Below are positions 32,653 through 43,440 of a stretch of DNA of 64,000 nt, piece by piece; the stretch's first letter is position 1, and each line of letters opens with the position of its first letter. Source of the DNA: Prorocentrum cordatum (Eukaryota; Sar; Dinophyceae; Prorocentrales; Prorocentraceae); assembly GCA_963575745.1 (NCBI GenBank), contig CAUYUJ010007224.1:640001-704000 (forward strand). The letters are read 5' to 3'. A program made the translations under genes and the position numbers. A model generated the notes under the pieces. It did no database searches. It had not been told where the DNA came from and saw nothing but the letters and a program-made list of their open reading frames with translations.

Positions 32653-32676
32653 TCTCTCTATCTCTCTCTTCCCATA
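32612..32676 (+). repeat. (CT)n microsatellite
   Basis: CT dinucleotide run with single TTTGTC and TA interruptions. Confidence 0.9.
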
Positions 32677-32719
32677 TTCCTATTCATATATTTCTATAGG
32701 GCCAGGGACCTCGGAAAAA

Positions 32720-33395
32720 GCGCCCCCCCGCCCCCCACCCAACGAATTTAGCCCACCCCAGGCCTCGGGCAACCGTCCAGACGACCCAGGAGTACCCCAG
32801 AGCCCGAAAACGGCCCCACAGGGCTCCAGGCGTTCCGGCGCGCTCCCGAAACGACCCCAGGGAGCCCCAAGACGGTCCACCACGACCTCAAAGAAGCCGT
32901 CGTACCCCCAAAGATCGTTCAAAAACGTCCCAAGAGGCCTCCAAGAGCATTCCCAAGAAGGCCCCAAGAGGCAAAATTCATTGATTTTCTGTTGGTTGTT
33001 GGTGGTGAATTTTGGGGTTCTCCTCTTTCAGCTCCCCGACGTTCCAAGACGGGGCGGTCTTCTGGGCGTCCGAAGCCGGCTGAGAGGCTCGAAAATCCCC
33101 CCATAGCCATCCGAAAGATCTTCCAGGCAGTCCAAGAGAGCCCTAAGACGGCACAACAGGGTTCCAAGATGGCTTCAGAGAGCCCCATGACGGCCCAAGA
33201 TGGCCCTAAGACACCCTCCGAAGCATTCCAAATCGTGACCCAGTCGTTCAGGGAGACCGCGGTTGGAGGCAGGGTGGCCCGAGGAAGCCCCCAGAGGCCC
33301 CCAGGAAAGGCCCAGGAGGCCTCCGGAAGGCCTGAAGAAAGCTTGAACAACTTTTGTGAGGCCCCCGGAGGCTCTCCAAGTAGGAGCCTCCGCAA
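32720..33395 (-). repeat. Degenerate GGCCTCTTGG array, minus orientation
   Basis: CCCCAAGACGGCCC, CCCAAGAGGCC and related phrases recur every 15-35 bp. A middle stretch (33,010-33,045, TTTTGGGGTTCTCCTCTTTC then AGCTCCCCGACG) has its inverse counterpart at 57,020-57,070, so whole modules are shared with the 56-57 kb array. Confidence 0.65.
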
Positions 33396-33585
33396 AAAGA
33401 GCTGAGGAGGATGGGGAGACTACGCAGGGTATGGCGAGAATAAGGAAAAAGAAATAGGGAGGAAAGATGACGAATAACATTATCATAACAGGGATGCCAG
33501 AGAAGGCAACAAGACGTTATCGCTAATTTGTCGGCTTGACCCTCCTGCCATTCCGCGTGCATGCCAAACTTCAAGGACACATGTG

Positions 33586-33652
33586 TATGGCGCGAAGCGC
33601 CAATGGAGTCTGGTGCGTGTGTATATATATATATATATAGAGAGAGAGATTA
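33586..33652 (+). repeat. Hairpin plus (TA)n module, copy 1
   Basis: TGGCGC-GAA-GCGCCA hairpin followed by ATG-AGTCT, TGTGTATATATATA and GAGAGAG. The same order occurs at 34,784-34,856. Confidence 0.7.
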
Positions 33653-33689
33653 TTATTATATTTTGATTTCCTGGACCCCACCCCACCCC

Positions 33690-34345
33690 CCCCAGGGACG
33701 CCCCAGACGCCCTTTCGGACGTCTCGGCGGCCCCTTGGACGCCCTTGGAAAAGGTCCGCTGGCCCTTCCGGGCCTCCCAGGGCGCATTGCCCAGCCCTGT
33801 GAGCAGACTCAAGGCGATCAGAGGGGTCATCGGAGAGGCGCATGAGAGACCCAAAACAGCACAAGAGCGCTCCAAGAGGAACCTCGATGGTCTGAAGACG
33901 GCCCAATAGGGCCCCAAGACGTCCGAAGAGGTCGTTAAGAGAGCCCCGAGGAAGCAAAAATCGCCCCATTCCCCGCAGGAATATGTATATACATTTTAGC
34001 AGATTCGCTTTGTGGGTCTTCGCAGCGTCCAAGACGGCCCGATGGGCCCCCGATATCGCCCAAGACGACCCAAGAGGCCCCCCGGAGGATTTGAAGACGG
34101 CCCAGGAGGGTTCCAAGACTGCCCCAGACAGCCCCGAGACTGCCCACGAGAAGCCCAAGATGCCTCCAGAAGACTCCCAAGAGAGACCCGCGAAAACCAT
34201 GTGAGACCCCCAAGAAGGCCACTGGAGGCCCCCCAAAAGGGCCTAGATGGCTTCAGGAGACCTCTGGAGGGCCCCAGCTCCCCAAGAAGGCCCCAGGACG
34301 GCACAAGAGGGCCCCAGGACGGCCCAAAAGAGCACCAAAAACGCC
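33690..34345 (-). repeat. Degenerate GGCCTCTTGG array, minus orientation, block 2
   Basis: Continues the phrases of 32,720-33,395 after the TA module: CCCAAGACGACCCAAGAGGC and similar. Long frames on both strands follow the repeat. Confidence 0.65.
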
Positions 34346-34783
34346 CAGACGGCGTTCTCCTACGAATTACATCGAGCTGACCCGACGATGTTGGTTCCAC
34401 GCTTAAGGCTCGAGGTTCAAAGCTCTTCGATCGAGAAAGACAGGCAATGGATCTAGATTCGAAGTTCGACGATCGACGATTTCCTGAGTGCCCGGAGCCC
34501 TCCAGGCATTCTGGAAGCGACCAAAAAATTGATCTGTCTGGAGCTATTGCGACGTCTTCGGCGTGCCATGGGAACGCTCCTTACTTCCTCAAAGGACCTT
34601 CGCGCATGAAAAATCATCATTCATTCCCCAGTCTTGCGCACAAGCGTGCGCATTGGGCGAACGCGGTGTCAGCAGGCACCAGGGATATCAGAAAAATGAG
34701 TTGGTCGCCCGTCCAGGCTTCGATGTCCCCTTTGCTGAAGCAATGACTTATTGCTCTGCCAGGGAGGGTCCGGAGCAAGGCGC
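34346..34783. other. Lower-GC stretch with one 99-codon frame of unknown status
   Basis: An ATG-started plus-strand frame at 34,447-34,746 begins MDLDSKFDDRRFPECPEP and ends SPLLKQ before TGA. Its composition is balanced, but it has no known motif and no second copy, so chance is possible. Confidence 0.2.
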
Positions 34784-34856
34784 ATGGCGCGAAGCGCCAA
34801 TGCAGTCTTGTGTGTATGTATGTGTATATATATATATATATATATTAAAAAGAGAG
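34784..34856 (+). repeat. Hairpin plus (TA)n module, copy 2
   Basis: ATGGCGCGAAGCGCCAATG, then TCTTGTGTGTATG and a TA run, matching 33,586-33,652. Confidence 0.7.
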
Positions 34857-35892
34857 TGTGTGTGTGTGTGGCGTATGTATGTGCGCGCGCGTATGCGTGC
34901 CGGAGTTCGGCTCGTGGGAGTTGTGGGCGCCTTTGGTTCTCTATGGCGCCCACTGGGCTTTCGGTTCGCAGGCGCCCCTGGGGCGCCCGTGGCCCCCCAG
35001 TGCGCTTTATGGGTTTGCGTCTCATGGCCAGAGTTGGCCATGCCGTGGGCGCCTCTTTGGCTCTATGAGTTGCCGAGCGCCACATACATTGCAAGGTACA
35101 TGCGCCGAGTATGCTCATACTTCTACCGACGATTTGACTCGGATCCCCCCCGCGCAGTTCGGGCGGGTGGCAATCGGGGGTGACCTAGAATGGGGGTGTG
35201 AAGAAAAGGGCCTTCAACGTACCCTGTAGGACACAATTCTGGCCCCTGCTGGCTCCAACAAGGGTCGTCAATAGCCCCGTGATGGCCGTTCTCGCCACCC
35301 CACATTCAGGCCACACCCGATTTAGGCAACCCACCATTACCACCCACCCGAGCGTTGGTTTTCCAGAACTAGAATGCACGATCGTTCATCCTCGACATCA
35401 AATTCATTATGCAAGCTTCGGCCGACTGGTATTGATTCCCCCCGCCATCCGTCTCAAATAATACAATGAGGTTCGCAGGCGTTGACCGAGCAAGCGCGAT
35501 GTGTGACAATCTGCATCTGACAGAGAAAGCGGGCCACCCGCGCGCGCATGTCGAGGCCATTCATGACCCGTTGTCTTTGAAGCGTGTCTTGGTAGAGTTG
35601 TCAAAACACAGAACACATAGGCTCTTCAATGCGCAATCCGCGTGCTCGCGCGGGCGCCCCTGCTCAAAACCAATGCTACGTCTATGTGCTTGCCACCTCT
35701 GCCAAACAAGGCCATGGCCGTCTCTGGCAAACTTGGAGCCATCTTGGAGGCCTCTTGGGCCGTCTGCTCGGTGCGGCGCCGATGCTACATGTTGCCCCTT
35801 TCCTCCCCCATCCATCCCCGCAGGCAAGCTTTGCATTAGTGTTTTCCCGCGTGTCCTGGGCAGGAACGGCTCCCCAGCCGTCCGGGATCAGT
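34857..35892. other. No gene recognised
   Basis: A plus-strand frame at 35,198-35,461 (87 codons) and a minus-strand frame at 35,560-35,369 have mixed composition without known motifs. Short GGCCTCTTGGGCCGTC phrases appear near 35,740. Confidence 0.25.
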
Positions 35893-36050
35893 TTTAAATC
35901 GGGCATGTTCCTCTAAAGGGGGAACATTCAAGGATAGTCCAGAAATTATCAGAGGACGATTTCTCGTGTTCTTTTAAATATTGTTGACAATGCTTCATGT
36001 TTTTTATTGTTCATTCCACAAGCCGCCAGTAGGAGGGCATGCCCAACCTT
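35893..36050 (+). mobile_element. Small TIR element, family A copy 3
   Basis: The left end TTAAATCGGGCATGTTCC and the inverse of the right end AAGGTTGGGCATGCCCTCC are related. The interior contains ATAGTCCAG, AGAGGACGAT and TTCATTCCACAAGCCGCC. It is about 158 bp and non-coding. Confidence 0.6.
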
Positions 36051-36227
36051 CGATTAGTCGGTCCTTCCCCACGAGCATCGGCGCAGGGGGGGCGCACCGA
36101 CTTGGCATCGTCGATGCATCCTCGATGGATCGTCGCTCGGCCCCCGGTATCGAATTTGCATGTTTCCCGGGGGGGGCTATTGGGCAATTGTCGGCGATGA
36201 GTATGCGACTGGGGGTCGATGCGTTGC

Positions 36228-36578
36228 CTCCTCATCCTCCTCCTCCTCCTCCTCCTCGTCCTTCCCCTCCTCCTCCTCATCCCCCTCCTCCTCCTCCTCC
36301 TCCTCCTCCTCCTGCTCCTCGTCTTCCTCCTCCTCCTCCTCCTGCTGCTCCTCCTCCTCGTCCTCTTTTTTTGTTTCTCCTGTTCCTCCTCCTCTCCCTC
36401 CTCCTCCTCCTCCTCCTCCTCCTCCTCCCTCCTCCTCCTCTTCTCCCCCTCCTCCTCCTCCTCATCCTCATCCATTCCTCCTCCTCCTCCTCCTCCTCCT
36501 CCTCCTCCTCCCTCTTCCTTCCCCTCCTCCTCCTCATCCCCCTCCTCCTCCTCCTCCTCCTCTTCCTCCTCCATTCCT
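36228..36578 (+). repeat. (CCT)n tract, ~350 bp
   Basis: CCT array with CGT, CAT, TGC and TTTTT interruptions. The minus strand reads poly-Glu. Confidence 0.95.
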
Positions 36579-36674
36579 TTGCCTTATTAATATCTTGTCC
36601 CTGTCGCACCCCGAGGCCAGTTTTTAGGGCGGGCGGGGCGTTTCGCCTGAGACTTCTTCACCATGTACGATTTG

Positions 36675-37040
36675 GGGTTTTAAAGATGGCAAGAGTTTCA
36701 CAGATGGAGGGCGGGCCGTTTTCAAAATGTGGCTCTCGCCGTAGCGCCGCGCACAGTCGTTTCAATATTTTCAAGAGCTTCACGGATTGATGGTGGGTCG
36801 TTTTCAAAATCTGGTTCTCGCCTAAGCGCCGCGCACATTCGATTTAAACATTGACATGTGTAAGAGTTTCACGGATTGAGGGCGGGTCGTTTGCAAAATG
36901 TGGTTCTCGCTTCAGCGCCGCGCACATCCATTTTAAACATGTATAAAAGTTTCAAGGATTGAGGGCAGGTGGTTTTCTAAATGTGGTTCTCGCCTTAGCG
37001 CCGCGCACATTCGTTTTGAACGTTTGCAAGAGTATCACGG
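36675..37040 (+). repeat. ~85-bp tandem repeat, four units
   Basis: The anchor GCGCCGCGCACA recurs near 36,744, 36,826, 36,915 and 36,999. Shared words in each unit are AGAGTTTCACGGATTGAGG, TTTTCAAAATGTGGTTCTCG and a variable TTTTAAACAT. Confidence 0.85.
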
Positions 37041-37930
37041 ATATCCATGATCAGCGTACCAGAGATGGTGTTTGGGAGGTATTCATGATTATGCGGATGC
37101 AGCAGTTATTTTGATTCGTGGTGTCGAAGTCCCACAGGTAACGTTCTGGCACGACTCCAGATCGTCAGGGCGCAGCAGTCCGGTTGATCCGAGGCGTCGA
37201 AATCCCGAGAACAATGTTTTGGCATGCTTCAAGGTATTCAAACGGATGTCTTCCAACGAGGCAGTTCCCTCAATGGAAATGAACCGTTGCAGGGGCCTGT
37301 GAAGAGGGAGCTTGGAGGGAGGGGTAATTCCAACATCGTTGATGACTCTTGGGTTTGCACTGGTCCTCCTCCTCCTCCTCCTCCTCCTCCTCCTCCTCCT
37401 CCTCCTCATCCCCCCCCCCGTCCCTCGACGGATCGGGCATGGGGGCCGAGCTTTTGGCACGCTGGCGGCCCTGTGCGGGGACTCCCGGACGGCCTCTCGC
37501 GGCCTCGGCCGGAGCCGCCTCGAGCAGGAAGGGGCGGGCAGATCCCCATCCCAGGTGGTCTTCGGGCCACAGCTCGGGCAGCTGGCGGCCGTTCGGGACG
37601 ATCCCGGCGGCCCCGGAACGCTCCCGGCGAGGCGCAGCTGAAAAACCACCGAGGACCTCGGACGTGATCTGAGACGTCCGGGGGGTCGACGCGCCCCCTT
37701 CCCCTCAGCGTTGCCCCTGAGTGCCCCCCTAGTCTCCCCTCTTCTTGGCGAACGAACAACGCGCACACACACACCCATAATGGGGGGTGGGGGGAGAAGG
37801 ACTGATCATGGGTACCGGCGGGGGTGTCGGACCCAGGGGGTCTCCCGTTCGAGCAGGGGCCCCCATCTGACAGCGCGCGCCCACAGCCCCCTTTGTCCCC
37901 CCAACGGGTATTTGTGTGTTGGTCGTTGTC
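37041..37930. other. No gene recognised; CCT tract at 37,363-37,410
   Basis: Near 37,115-37,215 a GTCGAARTCCC-AAC-TT-TGGCA phrase occurs twice. Downstream frames of 107-229 codons overlap on both strands and follow the CCT tract. Confidence 0.3.
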
Positions 37931-38114
37931 CACCACCCACCCAACCACCCCAGCCCAACCGGAAGGCCCCAATCTGCCCTCCCTTCCCGGTGTGTGGGGG
38001 GGTGGGGGGTCGGGACACATGGGAAAAACAACTGTGCGTGGAACCCGTGCCCCCCCCCCAACCCGAAGCGCGTGTCTTCGGGTTGGGCTGGGGGTGGAGG
38101 GCCTGGCAGGTCTA
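37931..38114 (+). mobile_element. Small TIR element, family E copy 2
   Basis: The left ACCCCAGCCCAACC-GGAAGG and the right CTTCGGGTTGGGCTGGGGG are inverse. The central G run, GGAACCCGT and C run match the copy at 8,009-8,185. Confidence 0.55.
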
Positions 38115-38362
38115 GCCAGGTGCGCGTCCCCTCATTGAAGGCCCCCCTCTCCCCGCGGGCCTTCCTCGGCCGGCGGGGGCACCGCAGGGGGCAGCCCCGC
38201 GTCGTGCGCGGCCGCCGCGTGCCCCCGTGTGCGGCCGCCGCGTGCCCCCTCGGGCTCGGCCCTGCGCGCCCGCCGCCCGTCGCGCGCCGGAGGGCGACCG
38301 CGCCCAGCGCCGCGAAAAGCTGCAGAGCTCGGGGGCGTCCGCGAGGGGGGCTCGGACCCCGA
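38115..38362. other. GC-rich DNA, no gene recognised
   Basis: GCCGCCGCGTGCCCCC occurs twice in tandem near 38,210-38,250. No recognised coding signal. Confidence 0.35.
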
Positions 38363-38560
38363 GGTCAAGCAGTGGCGAAGCGTCCCAGCGTGCCTGCAGG
38401 CCCACCCAGGAGTGTTCCAAGACGCTTTCGTGGTCTGCACGACCTGTTCTCAGAACAGTTCTGGCGGAGACTGTCTTGTTTTCAACACACCGGGTGACTG
38501 TTCTAAGAACATGGTTTTCGTTCTTGGAACCTTTGTGGGTTGTTTCGCAGGAAGTTCGGG
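38363..38560 (+). mobile_element. Small inverted-repeat element, family B copy 2 (right end lost)
   Basis: Starts TCAAGCAGTGGCGAAGCGTC, then TCTGCACGACCTGTTCTCAG, GAGACTGTCTTGTTTT and TGTTCTAAGAACATGG. The right inverted end GTGGTAGGCC is not found. Confidence 0.55.
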
Positions 38561-38664
38561 CCGCGGGACCCTCACGGGTCGATCCGACTCGAGAAATGGT
38601 GCGGAAAGATGGGGTCCCAGGCTCCCGGTGGTGATTTTTTAACGATGTTGCCGTTTTGCTGCAG

Positions 38665-38745
38665 CGCCAGATCTCAGGGGAGACCGGAAAGCTTATTCAC
38701 ACAAGCCACGATCCCGACAACGGCATCCAGCAGAAGGTGGCTGAG
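38665..38745 (+). CDS. Candidate internal exon, product unknown
   Basis: The frame after a TTTTGCTGCAG acceptor reads RQISGETGKLIHTSHDPDN then GIQQKVAE, and reaches a GAG|GTACAG donor at 38,745. Composition is balanced, unlike neighbouring GC-driven frames, and the frame stays open to 39,189. No family was recognised and no neighbouring exon was found, so this is a suggestion only. Confidence 0.22.
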
Positions 38746-38869
38746 GTACAGCAGATTGTGAAGTGTCGCTGGGCGTCGCCGCCAGAGCTCTGCAACTACG
38801 ACCCTGCCTATGCATATAAGCGAGGCGTTCCAGAAAGGGCCTCTCCTTCGAGGATGGGAGGAGTAGCCC

Positions 38870-39584
38870 TCGGCGGAAAGGGTGGCGGAAGTAAAACGAG
38901 GGCGCCTCCGCAGGCGGAAGGTCGGCGGAAGTTGGCGGAAGTAAGAAGCTGTCCTGCAAGAGGACAACCGTTGTTGGTTCAGGGTCTCCGGAGCCCGTTA
39001 CGTAACACCCCGCAGTTGCGGATAAGATCGAGGGGGCTGGCGCAGGGTGGGTCGCGGGTGGGTCGCGGAGTGGGTGGCAGGCGGGTCGCGGGCGGGTCGC
39101 GGGCGAGGACGACGACAACGCAGCAACAACGCAACAAGCAGAACCCACCGCCTGGAACGCCACTCCTGCCACGCCATCAGGGACAATGAATGACCGTTCG
39201 AAGCGTGGCCCCGGGCGGTGGAATCTGACTGGGGCTGGGAGGGGTTGGTACACAGCAAAGACGTGATCCCTTGGCGATGCCGGGCGTGAGCAGGGCTGGG
39301 GGGGGGAGGGGGAGAGGTGGCTGGTGGCGTCCCGATTCGCGTTGGCGCCGTCTGGCGATGCGTAGGACTGGCTCATTTTCAGACGGAGCTGGCGCGAATC
39401 GCGACGTGACCAGGGGGGGAGGAGGGACGGGGGGCGGGGCCGGCCATCGCGAATAATAGGAAACACGGTGTCTAGGGTGGGGGCTCCGAGACCAGTCGTC
39501 GCCGTCGTCGCCCTCGAGGTTTTCGGAAGGCTTCGTGGGTTCTTGGAGGTCTTCTCGCATCTCTGCTCGTGTCCACGCCGTCTC
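38870..39584. other. Degenerate GGCGGAAGT and GGGTCGCGGGC repeats, no gene recognised
   Basis: GGCGGAAGT occurs four times at 38,872-38,945. GTGGGTCGCGGG-type units occur about six times at 39,045-39,105. The minus-strand 322-codon frame (39,661-38,693) is not convincing. Confidence 0.4.
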
Positions 39585-39820
39585 AAGCAGTTGCGAGGCG
39601 TCCTGGCTTGCGAATGGGCCCACCAAATAATGTTCTCATAACCTCTGTGTTTGCACGACATGTTATGAGAACAATTCTGGCTGAGACCGTCCTCTTTTCA
39701 TACATCGGCTTGACTGGATACGAACATTGTTTCTGTGTCTAAACAAATCGTATGCCCTAAGAAGAACATGTCGTGGTAGGCCTACGGGACTGCCGGAACG
39801 GTCGGTCCCTGCTCAACCGT
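39585..39820 (+). mobile_element. Small inverted-repeat element, family B copy 3
   Basis: TCAAGCAGTTGCGAGGCGTC, TTTGCACGACATGTTATGAG, GGCTGAGACCGTCCTCTTTT and the right end AAGAACATGTCGTGGTAGGC, followed by GCCGGAACGGTCGGTCCCTG as in copy 4. Confidence 0.65.
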
Positions 39821-40424
39821 CGTCGTGCGAATTGCGGGGCCCCAGAATATACACCATTCCCGCCTCCCTCACCCCCTCCCTCCCCCGGGAGAGAAGGAAG
39901 GAAGAGAGGAGGCTGGAGGAGGGGAAGGCGGATGCAGGTGGTGGTGGTGGATACTTTTGGGGCCCCCGCGAATCTGGCGGGCAGGCGCGGGGTCATCCCT
40001 GGGCGGACGCGCCCGCCTGGAGGCCAGAGCGCCCGGCCTTCGGAGCGCCCGGTGGGAGGAGGGGATTCTGTCGTCCCGGGATGCAGTTCCGGCAGCGGCG
40101 CGTCGTCGAGGGCGTTCCCCGGGGCGCCCGCATCGTCTCGAACGGCCGCGGTGCCCGCCGAGTTAGGACCGGAAGCCCAGGCCCCCTCGGGCGATGAAAG
40201 AATCACGACGGGAAGCTTTCCACTATTTTCAGCCTCGAGGGGCCCTTGCCGGGCCCTGGAAGCGTTGAGAAACGGCGCAGGCTGAAGAACCAGTCCCGGG
40301 GAATGGGAGACTTCCAGGGGTCGACGTCATCAAAATTACTCCGACGGAAGGACCCCACATGAGAATCTCTTTAGCTTGCATGGGGGTATCCTCCTGCCCC
40401 TTCCCTTCTCCCACCTACTCTTGC
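39821..40424. other. No gene recognised
   Basis: GC-rich with overlapping frames of 61-170 codons on both strands. A GGTGGTGGTGGA run is at 39,936-39,950. Confidence 0.35.
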
Positions 40425-40870
40425 CTCCTCGTTCTCCTCCTGTCTGCTCCTCCTCCTGCCTCAATCCCTGCCTCTTCCTCCTCTTCTTGCCTCCTCCACC
40501 TCCTCCCCCTCCCCCTCGTTATGCTTCCTCCCCCCCATTCCCCCTGCCCCTCCTGCCTCCTGCCTCCTCCTCCTGCTCTCCCTCTCCCCTCCTCCTCCTC
40601 CTCCTCCTCATCCCCTGTCCTCCTCCTCTCCCTCTCCCTCATCCGCTTCCTCCTCCTCCTCCTCCTCCTCCTCCTCCTCCTCCTCCTCCTCCTCCTCCTC
40701 GTTTCCATATTCCTCCCCCCTCCTCCCCCCCCCTCCTCCTCCTCCTCCTCCTCCTCCTCCTGCCTCCTCCTTAGGCCTCCTGCCCCCTCCTGGGGCCTCC
40801 TGGGGCCTCTTGGGGCCTCCTGGAGCCTTCTGGGCCTTCCGGGACCTACTGGGGCCTCCTCGGGCATTCC
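40425..40870 (+). repeat. CCT-rich tract followed by GGGGCCTCCTG repeats
   Basis: CCT with frequent TGC, CCC and ATC interruptions to 40,780. Then seven GGGGCCT(C/T)CTGG-type units follow (40,790-40,865), the plus-orientation phrase of the GGCCTC family. Confidence 0.85.
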
Positions 40871-41092
40871 TCCTCCTCCTTTTCCTCCTCGTCCTTCCTC
40901 CCCTCAGCCTCTTCCTCTTCCTGCTTTCCTGTCTCGTCCTGCATCATCCCTCCTCCTTTTCCTGGCAATCCTCCTCCTCCTCGTCCTCGTGCGGAACACG
41001 ACCCAGAGGAAGCGCACGACGTGCGTCCCAGCCGATACGCGCCGGAGGACGACCCAGAGGAAGCGCGCGCCGGAGGATGACCCGGAGGAACC
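40871..41092 (+). repeat. CCT-rich remnant and GACCCAGAGGAAGCGC direct repeats
   Basis: GACCCAGAGGAAGCGC (or close variants) occurs three times between 40,999 and 41,090, directly before the 161-bp satellite. Confidence 0.6.
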
Positions 41093-42412
41093 ACGTGAGC
41101 TGCGGGACCCATAGGAAGGCTCCCGCCTGACGCGTCATCACAATTCACTCACAGACGAGGGTCCCGCTTGATACTTCTTCCAAATTCACACCTGAGGAGC
41201 CCAAAAGTGACGACAGGTACAGGAATCCGATGACCCGCTCGGATTAGTAACATGATCTGCGGGCCCCATAGGGAGGGGGCTCCCGCGTGAGACTTGCTCG
41301 CAATTCACTGACAAACGATGCTCCCGCCTGATACTTCCTCCAAATTCAGACCTGAGGAGCCCAAAAGTGACGACAGATACAGGAATCCGATGACCCGCTT
41401 GGATTCGTAACATGATCTGCGGGCCCCATAGGGAGGGGGCTCCCGCTTGAGACTTCTTTACAATTCACTCACAGACGAGGTTCCCGCTTGATACTTCCTT
41501 CAAATTCAGACCTGAGGAGCCCAAAAGTGACGACAGATACAAGAATCCGATCGCCCGCTTTGATTAATAACGTGATCTGCGGGCCCCATAGGGAGGGGGC
41601 TCCCGCCTGAGACTTGCTCGCAAGTCACTGACAAACGAGGCTCCCGCCTGATACTTCCTCCAAATTCAGACCTGAGGAGCCCAAAAGTGACGCCAGGTAC
41701 AGGAATCCGATGACCCGCTCGGATTACTAACATGATCTGCGGGCCCCACGGACGAGGCTCCCGCTTGATACTTCCTCCAAATTCAGACCTGAGGAGCCCA
41801 AAAGTGACGACAGCTACAGGAATCCGATGACCCGCTCGGATTAGTAACATGATCTGCAGGCCTCATAGGGAGGGGACTCTCGCCTGACGCGTCCTCACAA
41901 TTTACTCACAGACGAATGTCCCGCTTGATACTTCTTCCAAATTCACACCTGAGGAGCCCAAAAGTGACGACAGGTACAGGAATCCGATGACCCGCTCGGA
42001 TTAGTAACATGATCTGCGGGCCCCATAGGGAGGGGGCTCCCGCCTGAGACTTGCTCGCAATTCACTGACAAACGAGGCTCCCGCCTGATACTTCCTCCAA
42101 ATTCAGACCTGAGGAGCCCAAAAGTGACGACAGTTACAGGAATCCGATGACCCGCTCGGATTAGTAACATGATCTGCGGGCCCCATAGGGAGGGGGCTCC
42201 CGCCTGAGACTTCCTCACAATTCACTCACAGACGAGGTTCCCGCTTGATACTTCCTCCAAATTCAGACCTGAGGAGCCCAAGAAGTGACGACAGTTTCAG
42301 GAATCCGATGACCCGCTCGGATTAGTAACATGATCTGCGGGCCCCATAGGGAGGGGGCTCCCGCCTGAGACTTCCTCACAATTCACTCACAGGCGAGGCT
42401 CCCTCTTGGTGG
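41093..42412 (+). repeat. 161-bp tandem satellite, about eight units
   Basis: The anchor GATCTGCGGGCCCCATAGGG recurs at about 41,251, 41,412, 41,574, 41,734, 41,850, 42,012, 42,172 and 42,335, mostly 160-163 bp apart. One unit (41,734-41,850) is shortened to about 116 bp. Each unit contains two ~41-bp sub-repeats (GGCTCCCGCCTGAGACTTCC and GCTCCCGCTTGATACTTCCT) plus GAGGAGCCCAAAAGTGACGA. Confidence 0.92.
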
Positions 42413-42484
42413 ATGATGGTGATGGGATGATGACGACGGTGTTTGATGATGATATATGATTGATGATGATGATGATGATGATGT

Positions 42485-42515
<31 letters not shown>

Positions 42516-42517
42516 AC
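42405..42517 (+). repeat. (GAT)n microsatellite, left
   Basis: GATGATGAT run with TTGAT and GGTGAT interruptions. It pairs with 44,418-44,575 in bracketing the palindromic array. Confidence 0.9.
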
Positions 42518-42562
42518 CGTACAGTACAGCTTTAATTGGTTTCGGAATTATTTCTGTAGTGC
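42518..42562 (+). repeat. Flanking motif, left
   Basis: GTACAGTACAGCTTTAATTG then GGAATTATTTCTGT. Nearly the same words, in the same orientation, occur at 44,360-44,407 on the far side of the palindromic array. Confidence 0.6.
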
Positions 42563-42649
42563 GCACTGTATGCAATTACATCAATAATTGTGTCGGGAAT
42601 TAATAATGTAGGCTCGAAATATTGCCAAGAGCATTTTGGTTATGCATTT

Positions 42650-43099
42650 CTATTGAGTTGGGAAGTTAGAAAGGAATTCGATAAGGAATTTCCTGAGTTA
42701 GAAAGGAATTTGAATACCAGAGATAGTTCTGAACCTCAAAGACAATCGAGTCCGAATTGCCCGAGGAAGCCAGGGCCAGGAAGGGAAAAAGGAGTTATAA
42801 AGGAATTCGATAAGGACATTCAAGAGTTAGAAAGGAATGTTGTTTTTTTGGTTGTTGTTTTTTTACGACGCCGAGAGGTCTGAGCCAGGAAGGGAAAAAC
42901 GAGTTAGAAAGGAATTTGATAAGGAAATTCAAGAGTTAGCAAGCAAGGAATTTCGTTTTTTTTGTTTCTGTTTTGTTTTGTTTTTTTTTAAGACGCCGAG
43001 AGGTCTGGGCCAGGAAGGGAAAATGAGTTAGAAAGTGATTTAATAAGGAATTTCAAGAGTTAGAAAGGAATTTCGTTTTTTGGTGTTGTTTTTCGTTTC

Positions 43100-43182
<83 letters not shown>

Positions 43183-43440
43183 CACGACGCCGAGAGGTTT
43201 GGGCCAGGACGGATAAGGAGTTAGAAAGGAATTTAATTAGGAATTTCAAGGGTTAGAAAGGAATTTTGTTTTTTTTTTTTTTCTGTGTTGTTTTTTTGTT
43301 TTGTTTTTTATTTACGACGCCGAGAGGTCTGGGCCAGGAAGGAAAAAGGAGTTAGAAAGGAATTCAATAAGGAATTTCAAGAGTTAGAAAGGATTTTGTT
43401 TTTTGGGGGGTTGTTTTTTTTTGTTCTGTTTTTTTTACGA
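42650..43440 (+). repeat. ~115-bp tandem array, forward arm
   Basis: Units contain GAGTTAGAAAGGAATT twice, a T-rich stretch, then GACGCCGAGAGGTCTGGGCC and AGGAAGGG. Boxes occur near 42,870, 42,990, 43,188 and 43,313. The unit between 43,097 and 43,182 holds a run of more than 80 T residues. Confidence 0.88.

Noticed and set aside
20990-42412. CRISPR arrays
   Set aside because: The regularly spaced repeats are whole-unit satellites whose intervening parts are also repeats, not unique spacers, and the context is eukaryotic.
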